Shown: positions 17,135 to 26,383, counted from the stretch's first letter. The stretch is 34,265 bases of DNA from an uncultured Aureispira sp. (GCA_902727865.1 CACVAQ010000008.1:1-34265), one strand, 5' to 3'. The notes: generated by a model from the sequence alone, not told the origin. Program-made: numbers and translations.

Positions 17135-18106
17135 ATGAACATACACGAGTTGTTTAAAACCTATCAGAAAGAAAATAATTTTTCACAATATACCCCTAGA
17201 GAATTGTACGAGCCTATTGATTATATTTTATCCTTAGGCGGTAAACAAATTCGTCCACTTTTGGCTTTAATGGCTTGCCAATTATTTTCAAAAGACGTCC
17301 ATGCAGCGCTGCCCATTGCCTCTGCGGTTGAAATTTTTCATAATTTCTCTTTAGTCCATGACGACATCATGGACGCTTCTCCCATTCGAAGAGGGCAACC
17401 AGCCGTACATAAAAAATTCAATACCAACACGGCTATTTTGTCTGGCGATGTTATGCTTGTTTATGCTTACGAACATTTGAGCAAAGTAAGCCCAGAGCTC
17501 TTACCGATCATTTTACCTATATTTAATGAAGTTGCTATTGGAGTTTGTGAAGGACAGCAAATGGATGTCAACTTTGAAACACAAGCACAGGTAAGCCTTC
17601 CTGAGTATACCAGAATGATTGAACTAAAGACCTCTATCCTACTCTATGGAGCCATGAAAATGGGGGCTTTGGTTGGAGGAGCTTCGATCGAAGAGGCGGA
17701 GTTGATCGGAGAGTTTGGACGTAATATGGGTATTGCCTTTCAGATGCAAGACGATTGGTTGGATACTTTTGGGGCGCAAGCCAAAGTTGGAAAACGTATT
17801 GGTGGAGATATTATTCAAAATAAAAAAACAGCCCTCGTCATCAAAGCACTAGAGTTAGCCGATGCAACGACAGAACAAGAGTTAAATCAACTCTTATCGA
17901 GTACGCCTACAGCAGCAGCAGAGGCGGCAAAGATTGAGCGGGTAACCAGCATTTTCAAAGCTTTAGGTATCCCTGATGAAATGAAAAAAATTATGGCGGT
18001 TTATAAAGACAAAGCCATTCATAATCTGAATTTGCTAAACGTATCGGACGATGCAAAAAAATCTTTGTACGGCTTCTTAGATGCGTTGATGCAACGAGAA
18101 CATTAG
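17135..18106 (+). CDS. Trans-polyprenyl diphosphate synthase
   Basis: A 323-residue all-helical prenyltransferase that extends allylic diphosphates with isopentenyl diphosphate. The first Asp-rich motif is DDIMD (76-80) followed by RRGQPAVH; the second is FQMQDDWLD (D206, D207, D210). LGGKQIRPLL supplies the IPP-binding Lys/Arg. Position -5 before the first motif is Phe71, a bulky residue which in this family tends to limit chain length, so a C15-C20 product (farnesyl or geranylgeranyl diphosphate) seems more likely than a long quinone tail; this is inference. It is monocistronic, with a long upstream region and its own terminator. Confidence 0.9.
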   Translation: MNIHELFKTYQKENNFSQYTPRELYEPIDYILSLGGKQIRPLLALMACQLFSKDVHAALPIASAVEIFHNFSLVHDDIMDASPIRRGQPAVHKKFNTNTAILSGDVMLVYAYEHLSKVSPELLPIILPIFNEVAIGVCEGQQMDVNFETQAQVSLPEYTRMIELKTSILLYGAMKMGALVGGASIEEAELIGEFGRNMGIAFQMQDDWLDTFGAQAKVGKRIGGDIIQNKKTALVIKALELADATTEQELNQLLSSTPTAAAEAAKIERVTSIFKALGIPDEMKKIMAVYKDKAIHNLNLLNVSDDAKKSLYGFLDALMQREH

Positions 18107-18129
18107 GAATACAAAGTATCCAGACTACA

Positions 18130-18165
18130 AAAAGCTGATTTTAGATTGTACTAAAATCAGCTTTT
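18130..18165 (+). terminator. Rho-independent terminator of the polyprenyl synthase gene
   Basis: A 15-bp stem (18130-18144 with 18151-18165), a 6-nt loop and a T-rich tail (attttttc), 23 nt after the stop codon on the plus strand. Confidence 0.88.
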
Positions 18166-18226
18166 ATTTTTTCTAAAAATACGCTTAGCTTAGTTCCATA
18201 AAAACACGCTTAGGTATATGTAGAAG

Positions 18227-18256
18227 AAGCTGCTTAGAAATTAATCCAAGCAGCTT
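18227..18256 (-). terminator. Possible terminator of rplS
   Basis: aagctgctt (18227-18235) pairs with aagcagctt (18248-18256) across a 12-nt loop, 28 nt past the rplS stop on the minus strand. The U-tract on that strand is weak (cttctacat), so the call is tentative. Confidence 0.45.
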
Positions 18257-18283
18257 TATATTTTATACTACAAATAAGAAATC

Positions 18284-18712
18284 TTATTTGTATACTTTTT
18301 CTTCCCATGCCCAAGTAGACCGACGAGTCTTACCTTTCATGTTGGCATCTAATTTTTTAGTAAATTGCTTCTCTCTAATACGAGCAGATTTACCAGTCAA
18401 TTCACGCAAGTAGTACAAACGTGCACGACGAACATTACCTTTTTTCAAATTCTTAACAGACTCAACTGCTGGAGAATTAAAAGGGAATACACGCTCTACA
18501 CCTACTCCATGAGAGATTTTACGAACGGTAAATGTTTTAGAAGTGCCTGATCCTTTAATTTGGATAACATCTCCACGGAAAAGCTGAATACGTTCTTTGC
18601 TTCCCTCAGTAATTTTATAGCTTACAGAAACAGTATCACCTGATTTGAAAAAATCATAATCAGTAATATCACGAGCTGTTTGTTTCTCTACGAAGTTTAT
18701 TAAATCGTTCAT
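18284..18712 (-). CDS. rplS: 50S ribosomal protein L19
   Basis: A 142-residue ribosomal protein. It shows the L19 core: FKSGDTVSVSYKITEGSKERIQ, FRGDVIQIKGSG, TFTVRKISHGVGVERVFPFNSP and RRARLYYLRELTGKSARI. It carries an extension of about 25-30 residues at the C-terminus compared with the E. coli protein (about 115 residues). In many bacteria rplS sits with rpsP, rimM and trmD; here it stands alone, with unrelated convergent and upstream neighbours. Confidence 0.97.
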   Translation of the reverse strand: MNDLINFVEKQTARDITDYDFFKSGDTVSVSYKITEGSKERIQLFRGDVIQIKGSGTSKTFTVRKISHGVGVERVFPFNSPAVESVKNLKKGNVRRARLYYLRELTGKSARIREKQFTKKLDANMKGKTRRSTWAWEEKVYK

Positions 18713-18923
18713 TACAATGTATATTTATATCGCTAGTTTTTTCTAGTCTTGTTTACAAAAGCGTTGGCAAAGATAACATTATTTTCCAAAGTCTCTTTGT
18801 TTTGCACAAAAAAAAATCTAAAAATTCAATCTTTCTTTGATTCTTTTTAAAACAGGGACTTAAAATAGCTGTAACTATATTTTTATGGCAATCTGTGCGC
18901 GAGCTATATTTTATACTAAAAAG

Positions 18924-18951
18924 GAGCGACTATTAGAATCAATAGCCGCTC
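18924..18951 (-). terminator. Terminator of dnaK
   Basis: gagcgactatt (18924-18934) pairs with aatagccgctc (18941-18951) with one A-C mismatch and a 6-nt loop. Read on the minus strand it is followed by cctttttag, a short U-tract. It lies 26 nt past the dnaK stop. Confidence 0.75.
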
Positions 18952-18977
18952 ACATTTTTTTATTTAAACAAAAACGC

Positions 18978-20891
18978 TTAAGCGTTTTTATCGTTGTCTA
19001 CTTCTTCAAATTCTACATCCGTTACATCCTCTGCCTCTCCTTCTGCACCACTGTCCGCATTTGGATTAGGGTTCTCTTGAGCGCCTTGAGCAGCGTTTGG
19101 ATCCATGTTTTGAGTCGCAGCAGCCCAAGCAGCATTTACGGCCTCTAATTCACGGTTAATGGCATCTACGTCTTGACGTTGATGTGCTTCCTTCAATTTA
19201 ACCAAAGCAGCTTCTAAACTGGTTTTAGCCTCTTCAGAGATTTTATCACCATATTCTTTCAATTGCTTTTCAGTTTGGAAGATCACAGAATCTGCCTCAT
19301 TGACTTTATCGACCGCCTCGCGCGCTTTTGTATCCGCTTCAGCATTTTCTTCCGCTTCATTTTTCATGCGTTGGATTTCATCCTCTGTCAAACCAGTTGA
19401 TGCTTCGATACGGATAGATTGCTCTTTTCCTGTTTTGTTCTCTTTTGCAGAAACTTTCAAGATACCATTGGCATCGATGTCAAAAGTAACTTCAATTTGA
19501 GCTTCTCCACGACGCATCGCAGGAATACCATCCAAATTGAAACGACCGATAGAACGGTTTTGTGTTGCCATTGGACGCTCCCCTTGTAGAACGTTAATTT
19601 CTACAGAAGGTTGATTGTCTTGAGCCGTTGAGAAAACCTGTGATTTACTAGAAGGAATTGTTGTATTCGCTTCAATTACTTTAGTGAATACACCGCCCAT
19701 TGTTTCGATACCCAAAGATAATGGCGTAACGTCTAACAATAAAACATCTTTTACATCACCAGTTAAAACACCACCTTGAATCGCTGCCCCTAAAGCAACA
19801 ACTTCATCAGGGTTAACACTTCTATTTGGTTTCTTGTTAAAGAACTTCTCAACTGCTTCTTGAATTGCAGGTATACGAGTAGATCCCCCCACCATGATTA
19901 CTTCATCAATTTCAGACAAAGACATGCCAGCATCTTCCAACGCTTTCTTACAAGGCTCAATACTACGTTTTACCAAACCATCTACTAATTGCTCAAATTT
20001 AGCACGCGTTAATGATCTTACTAAATGTTTTGCTCCAGAAGGACCAAAAGAGATATAAGGCAAGTTGATATCAGTACTGTTTGCAGAAGAAAGTTCAATT
20101 TTAGCTTTCTCAGCCGCATCTTTTAGACGTTGCAATGCTTCTGCATTTTGAGAAATATCTTCTCCCTCTTGCTCTTTAAATTCAGCCATCAACCATTCCA
20201 TGATAACACGGTCAAAGTCGTCACCACCCAAGTGAGTATCACCATTCGTAGATTTTACTTCAAATACGCCACCACCTAATTCTAAGATAGAAACATCAAA
20301 GGTTCCACCACCTAAATCGTATACCACGATTTTCATGTCTTGGTCACCTTTGTCCAAACCATAAGCCAATGCCGCAGCAGTCGGCTCGTTGATAATACGA
20401 CGTACTTTCAAGCCAGCAATTTCTCCAGCTTCTTTGGTAGCTTGACGTTGAGAATCGTTAAAGTAAGCAGGTACTGTTACAACAGCCTCTGTCACTTCTT
20501 GTCCCAAATAGTCTTCCGCAATTTTTTTCATTTTCTGTAACACCATCGCAGAAATTTCTTGTGGTGTATACTCTCTTTCGTCAATTTTGACACGAACAGT
20601 ATCGTTATTACCTTTGTTTACTTCATAAGGCATTTGAGTCGCTTCTTTTGCGATTTCGCTGTAACGAACTCCCATGAAACGCTTAATAGACATAATAGTG
20701 CGTTTTGGATTTGTGATTGCCTGACGTTTTGCAGGGTCACCGATTTTACGTTCACCGTTATCCAAAAAACCGATAATAGAAGGAGTAGTGCGCTTACCTT
20801 CATTATTGGTAATCACCACTGGTTCGTTTCCTTCCATAACAGCAACACAAGAGTTGGTTGTTCCTAAGTCAATACCAATGATTTTGCTCAT
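18978..20891 (-). CDS. dnaK: Chaperone protein DnaK (Hsp70)
   Basis: A 637-residue cytosolic Hsp70. It starts [21 protein letters not shown] (phosphate-1 loop), with [33 protein letters not shown] and [15 protein letters not shown] in the ATPase domain (about 1-385), the linker [19 protein letters not shown], then the substrate-binding domain and helical lid. It ends in a Gly/Asn/acidic disordered tail with [11 protein letters not shown], the EEVD-like C-terminus common in bacterial DnaK. Neither grpE nor dnaJ is adjacent, so it is transcribed alone. A paired TGACA sequence upstream may belong to its control region. Confidence 0.98.
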   Translation of the reverse strand: MSKIIGIDLGTTNSCVAVMEGNEPVVITNNEGKRTTPSIIGFLDNGERKIGDPAKRQAITNPKRTIMSIKRFMGVRYSEIAKEATQMPYEVNKGNNDTVRVKIDEREYTPQEISAMVLQKMKKIAEDYLGQEVTEAVVTVPAYFNDSQRQATKEAGEIAGLKVRRIINEPTAAALAYGLDKGDQDMKIVVYDLGGGTFDVSILELGGGVFEVKSTNGDTHLGGDDFDRVIMEWLMAEFKEQEGEDISQNAEALQRLKDAAEKAKIELSSANSTDINLPYISFGPSGAKHLVRSLTRAKFEQLVDGLVKRSIEPCKKALEDAGMSLSEIDEVIMVGGSTRIPAIQEAVEKFFNKKPNRSVNPDEVVALGAAIQGGVLTGDVKDVLLLDVTPLSLGIETMGGVFTKVIEANTTIPSSKSQVFSTAQDNQPSVEINVLQGERPMATQNRSIGRFNLDGIPAMRRGEAQIEVTFDIDANGILKVSAKENKTGKEQSIRIEASTGLTEDEIQRMKNEAEENAEADTKAREAVDKVNEADSVIFQTEKQLKEYGDKISEEAKTSLEAALVKLKEAHQRQDVDAINRELEAVNAAWAAATQNMDPNAAQGAQENPNPNADSGAEGEAEDVTDVEFEEVDNDKNA

Positions 20892-21051
20892 AATTTATAT
20901 ATTTATTGATTTTTTAATTTAATGTTGATCCTTTTGAGTTAGATTAATTTTCTTGCTCAATCCTATATAAACAAGGGATATACCATTCTAAAAAAAATGT
21001 TAAATTGGCATATTTAGAATTCATATCAGTATATTTTGTCCGATTATTATC

Positions 21052-21064
21052 TGTCATTATGTCA
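21052..21064 (-). promoter_or_regulatory. Direct repeat TGACA-TAA-TGACA upstream of dnaK
   Basis: On the minus strand TGACATAATGACA occurs 161 nt upstream of the dnaK ATG, downstream of the terminator of the preceding gene, so it lies inside the dnaK control region. Two identical pentamers separated by three bases could be a regulator or sigma-factor site. CIRCE (the HrcA operator) was not found. Assignment is tentative. Confidence 0.3.
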
Positions 21065-21095
21065 AAATGGCTAACTACGACGACTCCTAAAAGCA

Positions 21096-21130
21096 AAAGC
21101 CATTTGCAAGATTTTCTTACAAATGGCTTT
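21096..21130 (-). terminator. Terminator of the DUF4249-like lipoprotein gene
   Basis: aaagccatttg (21096-21106) pairs with caaatggcttt (21120-21130), with an inner aag/ctt pair after one mismatch. It lies 23 nt past the lipoprotein stop codon and has a T-rich tail (gcttttag) on the minus strand. Confidence 0.75.
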
Positions 21131-21152
21131 CATATAAAATAGGTTCTTAATC

Positions 21153-22274
21153 TTAATAACAAGGAAAGTTAGATTCAAATCCTAAGTTTTTTGTCAAAGG
21201 TCCCGTACTTAGATGCTCATAAGTTAAAGCGGACATTCTCATCAATCGAGGATCAGAAGCACGATCTGCACGTTCTATACGATCCGAGGTTGCAAGCACC
21301 CCATAGCCATCTTGAATATTAGAATAAGGAGCAGAAGGGTACAATCCTCCAACAAAACCTTCGTTTGATTTTCTAGCTAAAATATAATCTCTCAAACTAG
21401 TTGAAGCACCATCAATATACACCTCTAGGTATCCTCCACAACGTCTAGTATTCGTCCCTGTAACATCAGATAAGGTATTCCCCAAGAACTGATAAAAGAC
21501 CTCTCCACTAACAACTTGTTTGGTTTGATTGGCAACCACTGGAATAAAATCACTTGAAGCCGTCCACTCTACGGATTTGCTAACAATACTTCCTGGTATT
21601 TGAGCGCCCTGATTGTCTATTTCGTATTCTTTATAATGAAAACGGAACTTGTAGTCGTAAATGGCTGCAAAACCATTCCCCGTCATTTCTACCGTCAAAG
21701 AACTGTAAACTTCATCTCCCTGAAAATTAACCGACCTCCAAGCTATTGGTTTTAGAGGCGTTAAAGAATAAGAAGGTGTTGTAAATATATTAGAATTAGA
21801 CGCTCTAATAGATTCTGTTCTAGCATAAAAAATATTCCCTGTCTTTCTATTATGAATTTTCAAAATTAAATCATGTCCTGTTATTCCTGTTGTTTTGTAA
21901 GCATAACTAGGATCGTGTTGAAAGAGACCACTATCTCTAATAATTCCTTCGTCCGCTAAGTTTACACGTACAAAAGGTTTTGTCCAAAGCAAGGTGTCTA
22001 ATGTCGTATTATGAATATAATATAACTCGACATCTACTTCATTTGGATTAAAATATAGAGAATCTACATTTTTAGCAGCATCTAATGCGCTTTCGTTGGG
22101 TGGTAAATAAGCTCGTTCTACTCGGATATAATGCACCGAATCTTGGTTATGAATGACACCATATACAACAGGAATGTCTTTCCAAAGACCGATTACCCCT
22201 ATTTCATTAGAACAACTATATTGTGTACAAAGTACAATTCCCAATAAAAAAGCAACTATAAATTTCAACTTCAT
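21153..22274 (-). CDS. Secreted lipoprotein, DUF4249-like
   Basis: 373 residues from ATG 22274 (MKLKFIVAFLLG); the longer frame begins at a TTG at 22283 and adds three residues only. The N-terminus is a signal sequence with a basic start, a hydrophobic core and a Cys at residue 21 (TQYSC, an imperfect lipobox), so it is probably an anchored lipoprotein. The mature region (VVYGVIHNQDSVHYIRVERAYL, then beta-rich blocks with DLILKIHNRKTG) resembles the DUF4249 group of Bacteroidota surface proteins, which often accompany TonB-dependent receptors; no such receptor gene is nearby. The family call is by resemblance and unsure; secretion is better supported. Confidence 0.6.
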   Translation of the reverse strand: MKLKFIVAFLLGIVLCTQYSCSNEIGVIGLWKDIPVVYGVIHNQDSVHYIRVERAYLPPNESALDAAKNVDSLYFNPNEVDVELYYIHNTTLDTLLWTKPFVRVNLADEGIIRDSGLFQHDPSYAYKTTGITGHDLILKIHNRKTGNIFYARTESIRASNSNIFTTPSYSLTPLKPIAWRSVNFQGDEVYSSLTVEMTGNGFAAIYDYKFRFHYKEYEIDNQGAQIPGSIVSKSVEWTASSDFIPVVANQTKQVVSGEVFYQFLGNTLSDVTGTNTRRCGGYLEVYIDGASTSLRDYILARKSNEGFVGGLYPSAPYSNIQDGYGVLATSDRIERADRASDPRLMRMSALTYEHLSTGPLTKNLGFESNFPCY

Positions 22275-22893
22275 TTCATTCAATTTTTAAGCCTTATAAT
22301 CTTTAATCAAAAAAACAGTTCACAAAATCTTACGATCAAAACGTATCCCCTTGTCCTGAGCCTTTCACTTTTTATTTGTGGGCATCCGAAGATTTAATAA
22401 AAAAAAACATAACAGTCAAGAGCGTAGCGAACTCTGTTCCTTGATTATCAAAAAAATAGTTACATCCTCCCCCTTTCGGTTTCCAAACCTTTGTAATTTG
22501 TATTTTACAGCCGCTATTTCTTTTCTGTAAAAAGGAATTTGACGAATTAATAAGAGAGGACAACCTATAATAGTCTACAAAACTAAGGAATATCTTTCAA
22601 GATTAAGGTATGATTGTGCAATAATAGAGTATTATTTGTACAGCCAACAATTAATTCTCATCTTTAGGGGACTAAAATATTCTTCTGAAAGATTATTTAA
22701 ATGTTCCTTATTCATACGATGCTTGCTTTGAAGAGAGCGCGAACGAATCTATAAAGGATATTAACAATAAGATCAACTGCAAAGTAAGCCATTTTAGAAG
22801 ATTACAACAAACCATTTAGTGGGCTCTTGTATGATTTAAACGTATTTAAAAATACAATAGAAGAGTTTCTAACGATCATTTAACATAAATATC
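22275..22893. other. About 620-nt intergenic region before panB
   Basis: This is the longest gene-free stretch. A 63-codon minus-strand frame (22372-22563) has no family resemblance and covers a repeat-like patch (agcgtagcgaactc near 22431) similar to the CGWAGYG repeats after mltG, so I do not call it a gene. An imperfect inverted similarity (aaggaatatctttca near 22587, tgaaagatt to ttcctt at 22686-22709) is weak. The panB promoter must lie here but was not recognised. Confidence 0.35.
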
Positions 22894-23709
22894 ATGTCTG
22901 TTCATAAACCAGTAAAAAAAATAACGACGCATGTTTTGCTTGCCATGAAACAGCGTCAAGAGAAAATATCCATGCTTACAGCCTACGATTATTCGATGGC
23001 TCGCATTCTTGATGCCGCAGGAATCGATATCTTATTAGTGGGCGACTCTGCCTCCAATGTCATGGCAGGCCACGAAACGACCTTGCCCATCACACTAGAT
23101 CACATGATTTATCATGCCCAATCGGTTGTTCGTGCAATTGACAGAGCATTTGTAGTGGTTGATTTGCCCTTTGGATCTTACCAAGGAAATTCTAAAGAAG
23201 CGCTGGCTTCTACCATTCGCATAATGAAAGAATCGGGTGCGCATGCGGTTAAAATGGAAGGAGGGGTTGAAATCAAAGAATCCATTACACGAATTTTGAG
23301 TGCTGGCGTTCCTGTTATGGGGCATTTGGGCTTGACACCTCAATCTATTTACAAATTTGGAACTTACACGGTACGTGCCAAAGAAGAGGAAGAAGCAGCT
23401 CAATTGTTATCCGATGCCAAGCTGCTAGAGGAATTAGGTTGCTTTGCTATTATTCTTGAAAAAATTCCTGCAAAGCTAGGAAAGCAAGTTGCTGAGTTGG
23501 TTTCAATTCCTGTGATTGGTATTGGTGCTGGTGCTGATGTTGACGGACAAGTACTTGTTACGCATGACATGATGGGAATTACGAAGGATTTTCAGCCTCG
23601 TTTTTTAAGAAGATACTTAGAACTTTTTGACGAAATGAAAGAAGCTACAAAACGCTACATCAATGATGTCAAAATGGGTGAATTTCCGAACGATAAAGAA
23701 CAATACTAG
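22894..23709 (+). CDS. panB: 3-methyl-2-oxobutanoate hydroxymethyltransferase
   Basis: A 271-residue cytosolic TIM-barrel enzyme that transfers a hydroxymethyl group from methylene-tetrahydrofolate to ketoisovalerate, the first committed step to pantothenate. The motifs are complete: [70 protein letters not shown] and [21 protein letters not shown]. Asp and Glu metal and catalytic residues are in place and the length is typical. It sits 12 kb from panC, with mltG downstream and a hairpin between. Confidence 0.97.
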   Translation: MSVHKPVKKITTHVLLAMKQRQEKISMLTAYDYSMARILDAAGIDILLVGDSASNVMAGHETTLPITLDHMIYHAQSVVRAIDRAFVVVDLPFGSYQGNSKEALASTIRIMKESGAHAVKMEGGVEIKESITRILSAGVPVMGHLGLTPQSIYKFGTYTVRAKEEEEAAQLLSDAKLLEELGCFAIILEKIPAKLGKQVAELVSIPVIGIGAGADVDGQVLVTHDMMGITKDFQPRFLRRYLELFDEMKEATKRYINDVKMGEFPNDKEQY

Positions 23710-23850
23710 ATTTAGTTTTGTGGCTCACTACACGTTTAGTCCGCTGAGTATTCGGTTCAGTCGTGCTAAAGGTTTAGGAGCTATCAAAGAACGATTATTG
23801 GTAGATAATCCCAAACTGTCTATTTATAAAAAATTGTTGGAATGATGTGT

Positions 23851-23889
23851 CAATTTGAAGCTGTTCTATGGCAAAACAGCTTCAAATTG
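23851..23889 (+). terminator. Hairpin between panB and mltG, probable terminator
   Basis: A 15-bp perfect stem (23851-23865 with 23875-23889) and a 9-nt loop; a T run (cccattttta) follows after four bases. The spacing to the U-tract is not ideal and the mltG ATG lies only 25 nt away, so it may also act as an attenuator for mltG. Confidence 0.6.
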
Positions 23890-23913
23890 CCCCATTTTTA
23901 AATTACGATACAA

Positions 23914-24969
23914 ATGGAATCCACCGAAACAAAGCCAAAACGGAGCTGGCTTAAACTATTTCTGGGGTTATTTTTCACCCTTGCTATTGTTGGTGCTGCA
24001 ATTGGCTATTACTTTTATAACCAAATGTTTGGCGTCAATCTTCAACTCAAAGAAGCCCGTGTTGTTTCCATCCCCAAAAACTGTCAATCTATAGAGCAAT
24101 TAGCAACGCTGCTAGAAGAAGAAAAGATCATCAAAAATAAGGGTAGTTTTGTCTTTACGGCAAACCAAATGAAGTATTCCATTAAAAGTGGTAAGTACAA
24201 AATTGCACCTTCTATTCAGAACAATCGCCACTTAGTCCGTGTGCTTCGTGGTCGCCAGTTAGCCGTTCGATTGACCTTCCATAATTTTCGAATCAAACAA
24301 CAACTAGCAGGTTATGTTGGGCAACAAATTGAAGCGGATTCTTTAGAAGTGATACAGTTGTTGGAGGATGCTAATTTTTTAGCACAATTTGGCTACACTC
24401 CAGAGAATGTCATGGCGGCATTTATTCCCAATACCTATGAAGTGTATTGGGATTGTGATGCGCTAACGTTTTGGAAAAAGATGTTGAAAGAAAATAAGAA
24501 ATTTTGGAATGAAGAACGACTTGCCAAAGCAAAAAAGTTAGAGCTCTCTCCTATTGAAGTCTACATTTTGGCTTCAATTGTAGAATCCGAAAGCCAATAC
24601 AAACCAGAACGTCCTAAAATTGCTGGCGTGTATTTGAATCGTTTGCGCAAAAAATGGGCGTTGGGAGCAGATCCTACGGTTATTTTTGCGGTAGGAGATT
24701 TTTCGATTCGAAGAGTCTTGGAATCGCATTTATTGGTTGAGTCGCCTTACAATACGTATAAATATGCGGGGCTGCCTCCTGGACCTATTTATATGTCCTC
24801 TATTAACTCTATAGATGCCGTTTTAAGCCCCGAAACACACCAGTATATGTTCTTCTGTGCAAAGCCACCAGAAGCAGGACAAGCACCCAATACACACGCC
24901 TTTGCGGTAAGCCATAGAGCACACATCAATAACGCTAGACGTTATCAAAGATGGATTCGTACGCAGTAA
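23914..24969 (+). CDS. mltG: Endolytic murein transglycosylase MltG (YceG-like)
   Basis: A 351-residue inner-membrane enzyme that cuts nascent glycan strands and so helps set their length. The N-terminus has a charged cytosolic part and a single membrane segment (about residues 12-35, LKLFLGLFFTLAIVGAAIG). The periplasmic part holds a LysM-like region (SIPKNCQSIEQLATLLEEEKII) and the YceG catalytic block ILASIVESESQYKPERPKIAGVYLNRL, with the catalytic glutamate at E224 or E226. LGADPTVIFAVGD and the closing AFAVSHRAHINNARRY are family hallmarks. Length agrees with the E. coli protein (about 340). Confidence 0.95.
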   Translation: MESTETKPKRSWLKLFLGLFFTLAIVGAAIGYYFYNQMFGVNLQLKEARVVSIPKNCQSIEQLATLLEEEKIIKNKGSFVFTANQMKYSIKSGKYKIAPSIQNNRHLVRVLRGRQLAVRLTFHNFRIKQQLAGYVGQQIEADSLEVIQLLEDANFLAQFGYTPENVMAAFIPNTYEVYWDCDALTFWKKMLKENKKFWNEERLAKAKKLELSPIEVYILASIVESESQYKPERPKIAGVYLNRLRKKWALGADPTVIFAVGDFSIRRVLESHLLVESPYNTYKYAGLPPGPIYMSSINSIDAVLSPETHQYMFFCAKPPEAGQAPNTHAFAVSHRAHINNARRYQRWIRTQ

Positions 24970-25082
24970 GTTTACACCTACATTACTTCGTGTAGAAATT
25001 ATTGATAATCAACTGCGAAGCACTCATGCAATAAACTAATACGAAATGGTTTTTATGTTTTTTGGTAAAAAAACTAAAACCT

Positions 25083-25172
25083 CGGAGAAGCAGCGAAGCT
25101 AACATAAGCGTAGCGCTCATGAACCGAACGAAGTGAGCTCACGAGCAAAGCGAGCTAACAAACGTAGTGAAC
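25083..25172. repeat. Cluster of five degenerate ~17-nt tandem repeats
   Basis: Read on the plus strand, successive units end in a CGWAGYG(A)RC core: 25083-25099, 25100-25116 (taacataagcgtagcgc), 25117-25138 (22 nt, with a 5-nt insertion), 25139-25155 (tcacgagcaaagcgagc) and 25156-25172 (taacaaacgtagtgaac). An approximate consensus is TMAYRARCRWAGYGARC. The sequence is not translated in any long frame. Similar fragments occur near 22431, 14745 and, inverted, 17020, suggesting a dispersed family. Confidence 0.6.
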
Positions 25173-25242
25173 TAATCCCACGAAGTATTATACCTAGTAA
25201 CTTGGATTTTAAGACTAGATTTTAAATACTGCTTTAATACAG

Positions 25243-25302
25243 AAGGCTGAATTTCTACTGTTTTTTATGCTACAAAGCATTTAACATTAAAAATTCAGCC
25301 TT
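25243..25302. terminator. Branched hairpin between convergent genes
   Basis: aaggctgaattt (25243-25254) pairs with aaattcagcctt (25291-25302). Inside the 36-nt loop a second small stem forms (atgct 25267-25271 with agcat 25276-25280). It sits between convergent mltG and the CPMC gene and could end transcripts from either side, although the loop is large. Confidence 0.45.
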
Positions 25303-25389
25303 AAAAATTCAGCACAAGTCGATACTTAAACCCTGCTTTTATCCGACGAATCTATGACATGCATAACAAGCATTAAAAATAGACACAGC

Positions 25390-25725
25390 TTACTGCTTAA
25401 TTCTTTCATTAAACTCAGAACTACTGATGACAACATCATGCGGTTCTAACAAAGTACGAATTTCTTCTTCTTGCTCTTGCTCCTGTACTAGTCTTCGGTT
25501 TCTCCACCAAAGATAGCCCACAACTGTCATCATAATATATGGCCCGATAAGCAAATAAATAATTCCTTTGTTCAGACCAGCAGCAGCAGTACCACCACTT
25601 TTAAGATTAGACTCTGCCGACATTTTACACATGGGACATTGAGCCTCGACCATTAAGCTTGTTATTAAGATAACAACGAGTACTAAACCTGCTAATTGAA
25701 CAATTTTTAAAGTTGTATTTTTCAT
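25390..25725 (-). CDS. Small membrane protein with CPMCKM motif, oxidase cluster
   Basis: 111 residues from ATG 25725 (MKNTTLKIVQ); the longer frame starts at a TTG at 25740. A hydrophobic signal or anchor (about 8-25) is followed by VEAQCPMCKMSAESNLKSGG, then a second membrane segment (GIIYLLIGPYIMMTVVGYLWW) and a charged C-terminal tail. With the second segment spanning the membrane, the CPMC-M site would face the periplasm. Two Cys and two Met in five residues could bind copper. It is the last gene of the Sco-like / DUF420 group beside the cytochrome oxidase operon, so a part in copper delivery or oxidase assembly is plausible but not shown. I do not know a characterised member. Confidence 0.65.
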   Translation of the reverse strand: MKNTTLKIVQLAGLVLVVILITSLMVEAQCPMCKMSAESNLKSGGTAAAGLNKGIIYLLIGPYIMMTVVGYLWWRNRRLVQEQEQEEEIRTLLEPHDVVISSSEFNERIKQ

Positions 25726-25822
25726 TCTTTTTAATTTCAATTCGATTCTTCCAAAGCGATTTTAGTTGGGATAATGGGGGTGGAGGTATTCTATTGAAAA
25801 TAGCGTTTGAGAATAGATCTGT

Positions 25823-26383
25823 TTATGTATAGTAAGGCGAAATCATAAGATAACAAATTACACCCGTAATTGAAACATAAAGCCAAATTGGATAGCTGAA
25901 TTTTACAATTTTTTGATGCTTTTTGATCTGTCCAGTATAACCGTATAAGAAAGCATACAACACAAAAGGTGCTTGAATGGCTGCCAAAACGATGTGTGTC
26001 AACAATAGAAAAAAGTAAACGTATTTTATGGCTCCTTCGCCTCCAAATTTAGTGTGTCCTGCCGTTGTGTGGTACATGATATACACGACCAAAAACAGCA
26101 AAGACAAGCCCATGCCCGTATAAATAAGGCGTTTGTGCAAATCAATATTTTTATTTTTAACCGCTACTAACGCTCCAATCAACAACAAGGCAACCGTAGC
26201 ATTCAGAATGGCGTTCACTAAAGGCAAGACATAGACATCAAATGGCCAATTAAAATCTTTAAACTTAAATTGAAACATTGCGCCAACAATTAGTGGTAAT
26301 GCAACTGAAATGACATTGACTAGCAATCGTAATTTTTTATACTGGCTAGTTTCGTTTCCCTGTTCATCCAATACTTTAATCAT
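25823..26383 (-). CDS. DUF420 (CtaM-like) membrane protein, oxidase assembly
   Basis: A 186-residue integral membrane protein with about five hydrophobic segments (starting near residues 22, 49, 90, 122 and 158). The family pattern of DUF420 is visible: N-AILNATVALLLIGALVAVKNKNIDLHKRLIYTGM, then YHTTAGHTKFGG and THIVLAAIQAPFVLYAF. The conserved histidines in H-K-R, YHTT and THIVLA could bind heme or copper. CtaM of this family is required for heme-copper oxidase activity in Gram-positive bacteria. Here it lies 19 nt after the Sco-like gene and next to the ctaCDBE cluster, which supports an assembly role. Confidence 0.88.
   Translation of the reverse strand: MIKVLDEQGNETSQYKKLRLLVNVISVALPLIVGAMFQFKFKDFNWPFDVYVLPLVNAILNATVALLLIGALVAVKNKNIDLHKRLIYTGMGLSLLFLVVYIMYHTTAGHTKFGGEGAIKYVYFFLLLTHIVLAAIQAPFVLYAFLYGYTGQIKKHQKIVKFSYPIWLYVSITGVICYLMISPYYT

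Larger units (their letters stand above)
24970..25389. other. 420-nt convergent intergenic region with repeats
   Basis: This region lies between the ends of mltG and the CPMC-motif gene. It holds a cluster of degenerate 17-nt repeats (25083-25172), related fragments at 24985-25000 and 25013-25035, and a long hairpin near 25243-25302. No coding frame is visible. Confidence 0.5.

Noticed and set aside
22372-22563. 63-codon minus-strand ORF in the gap before panB
   Set aside because: No family resemblance, no context, and it crosses a repeat-like sequence; the low-complexity ends look non-coding.
25083-25172. CRISPR array
   Set aside because: Units are 17 nt, adjacent and degenerate, without unique spacers; no cas genes in the window.
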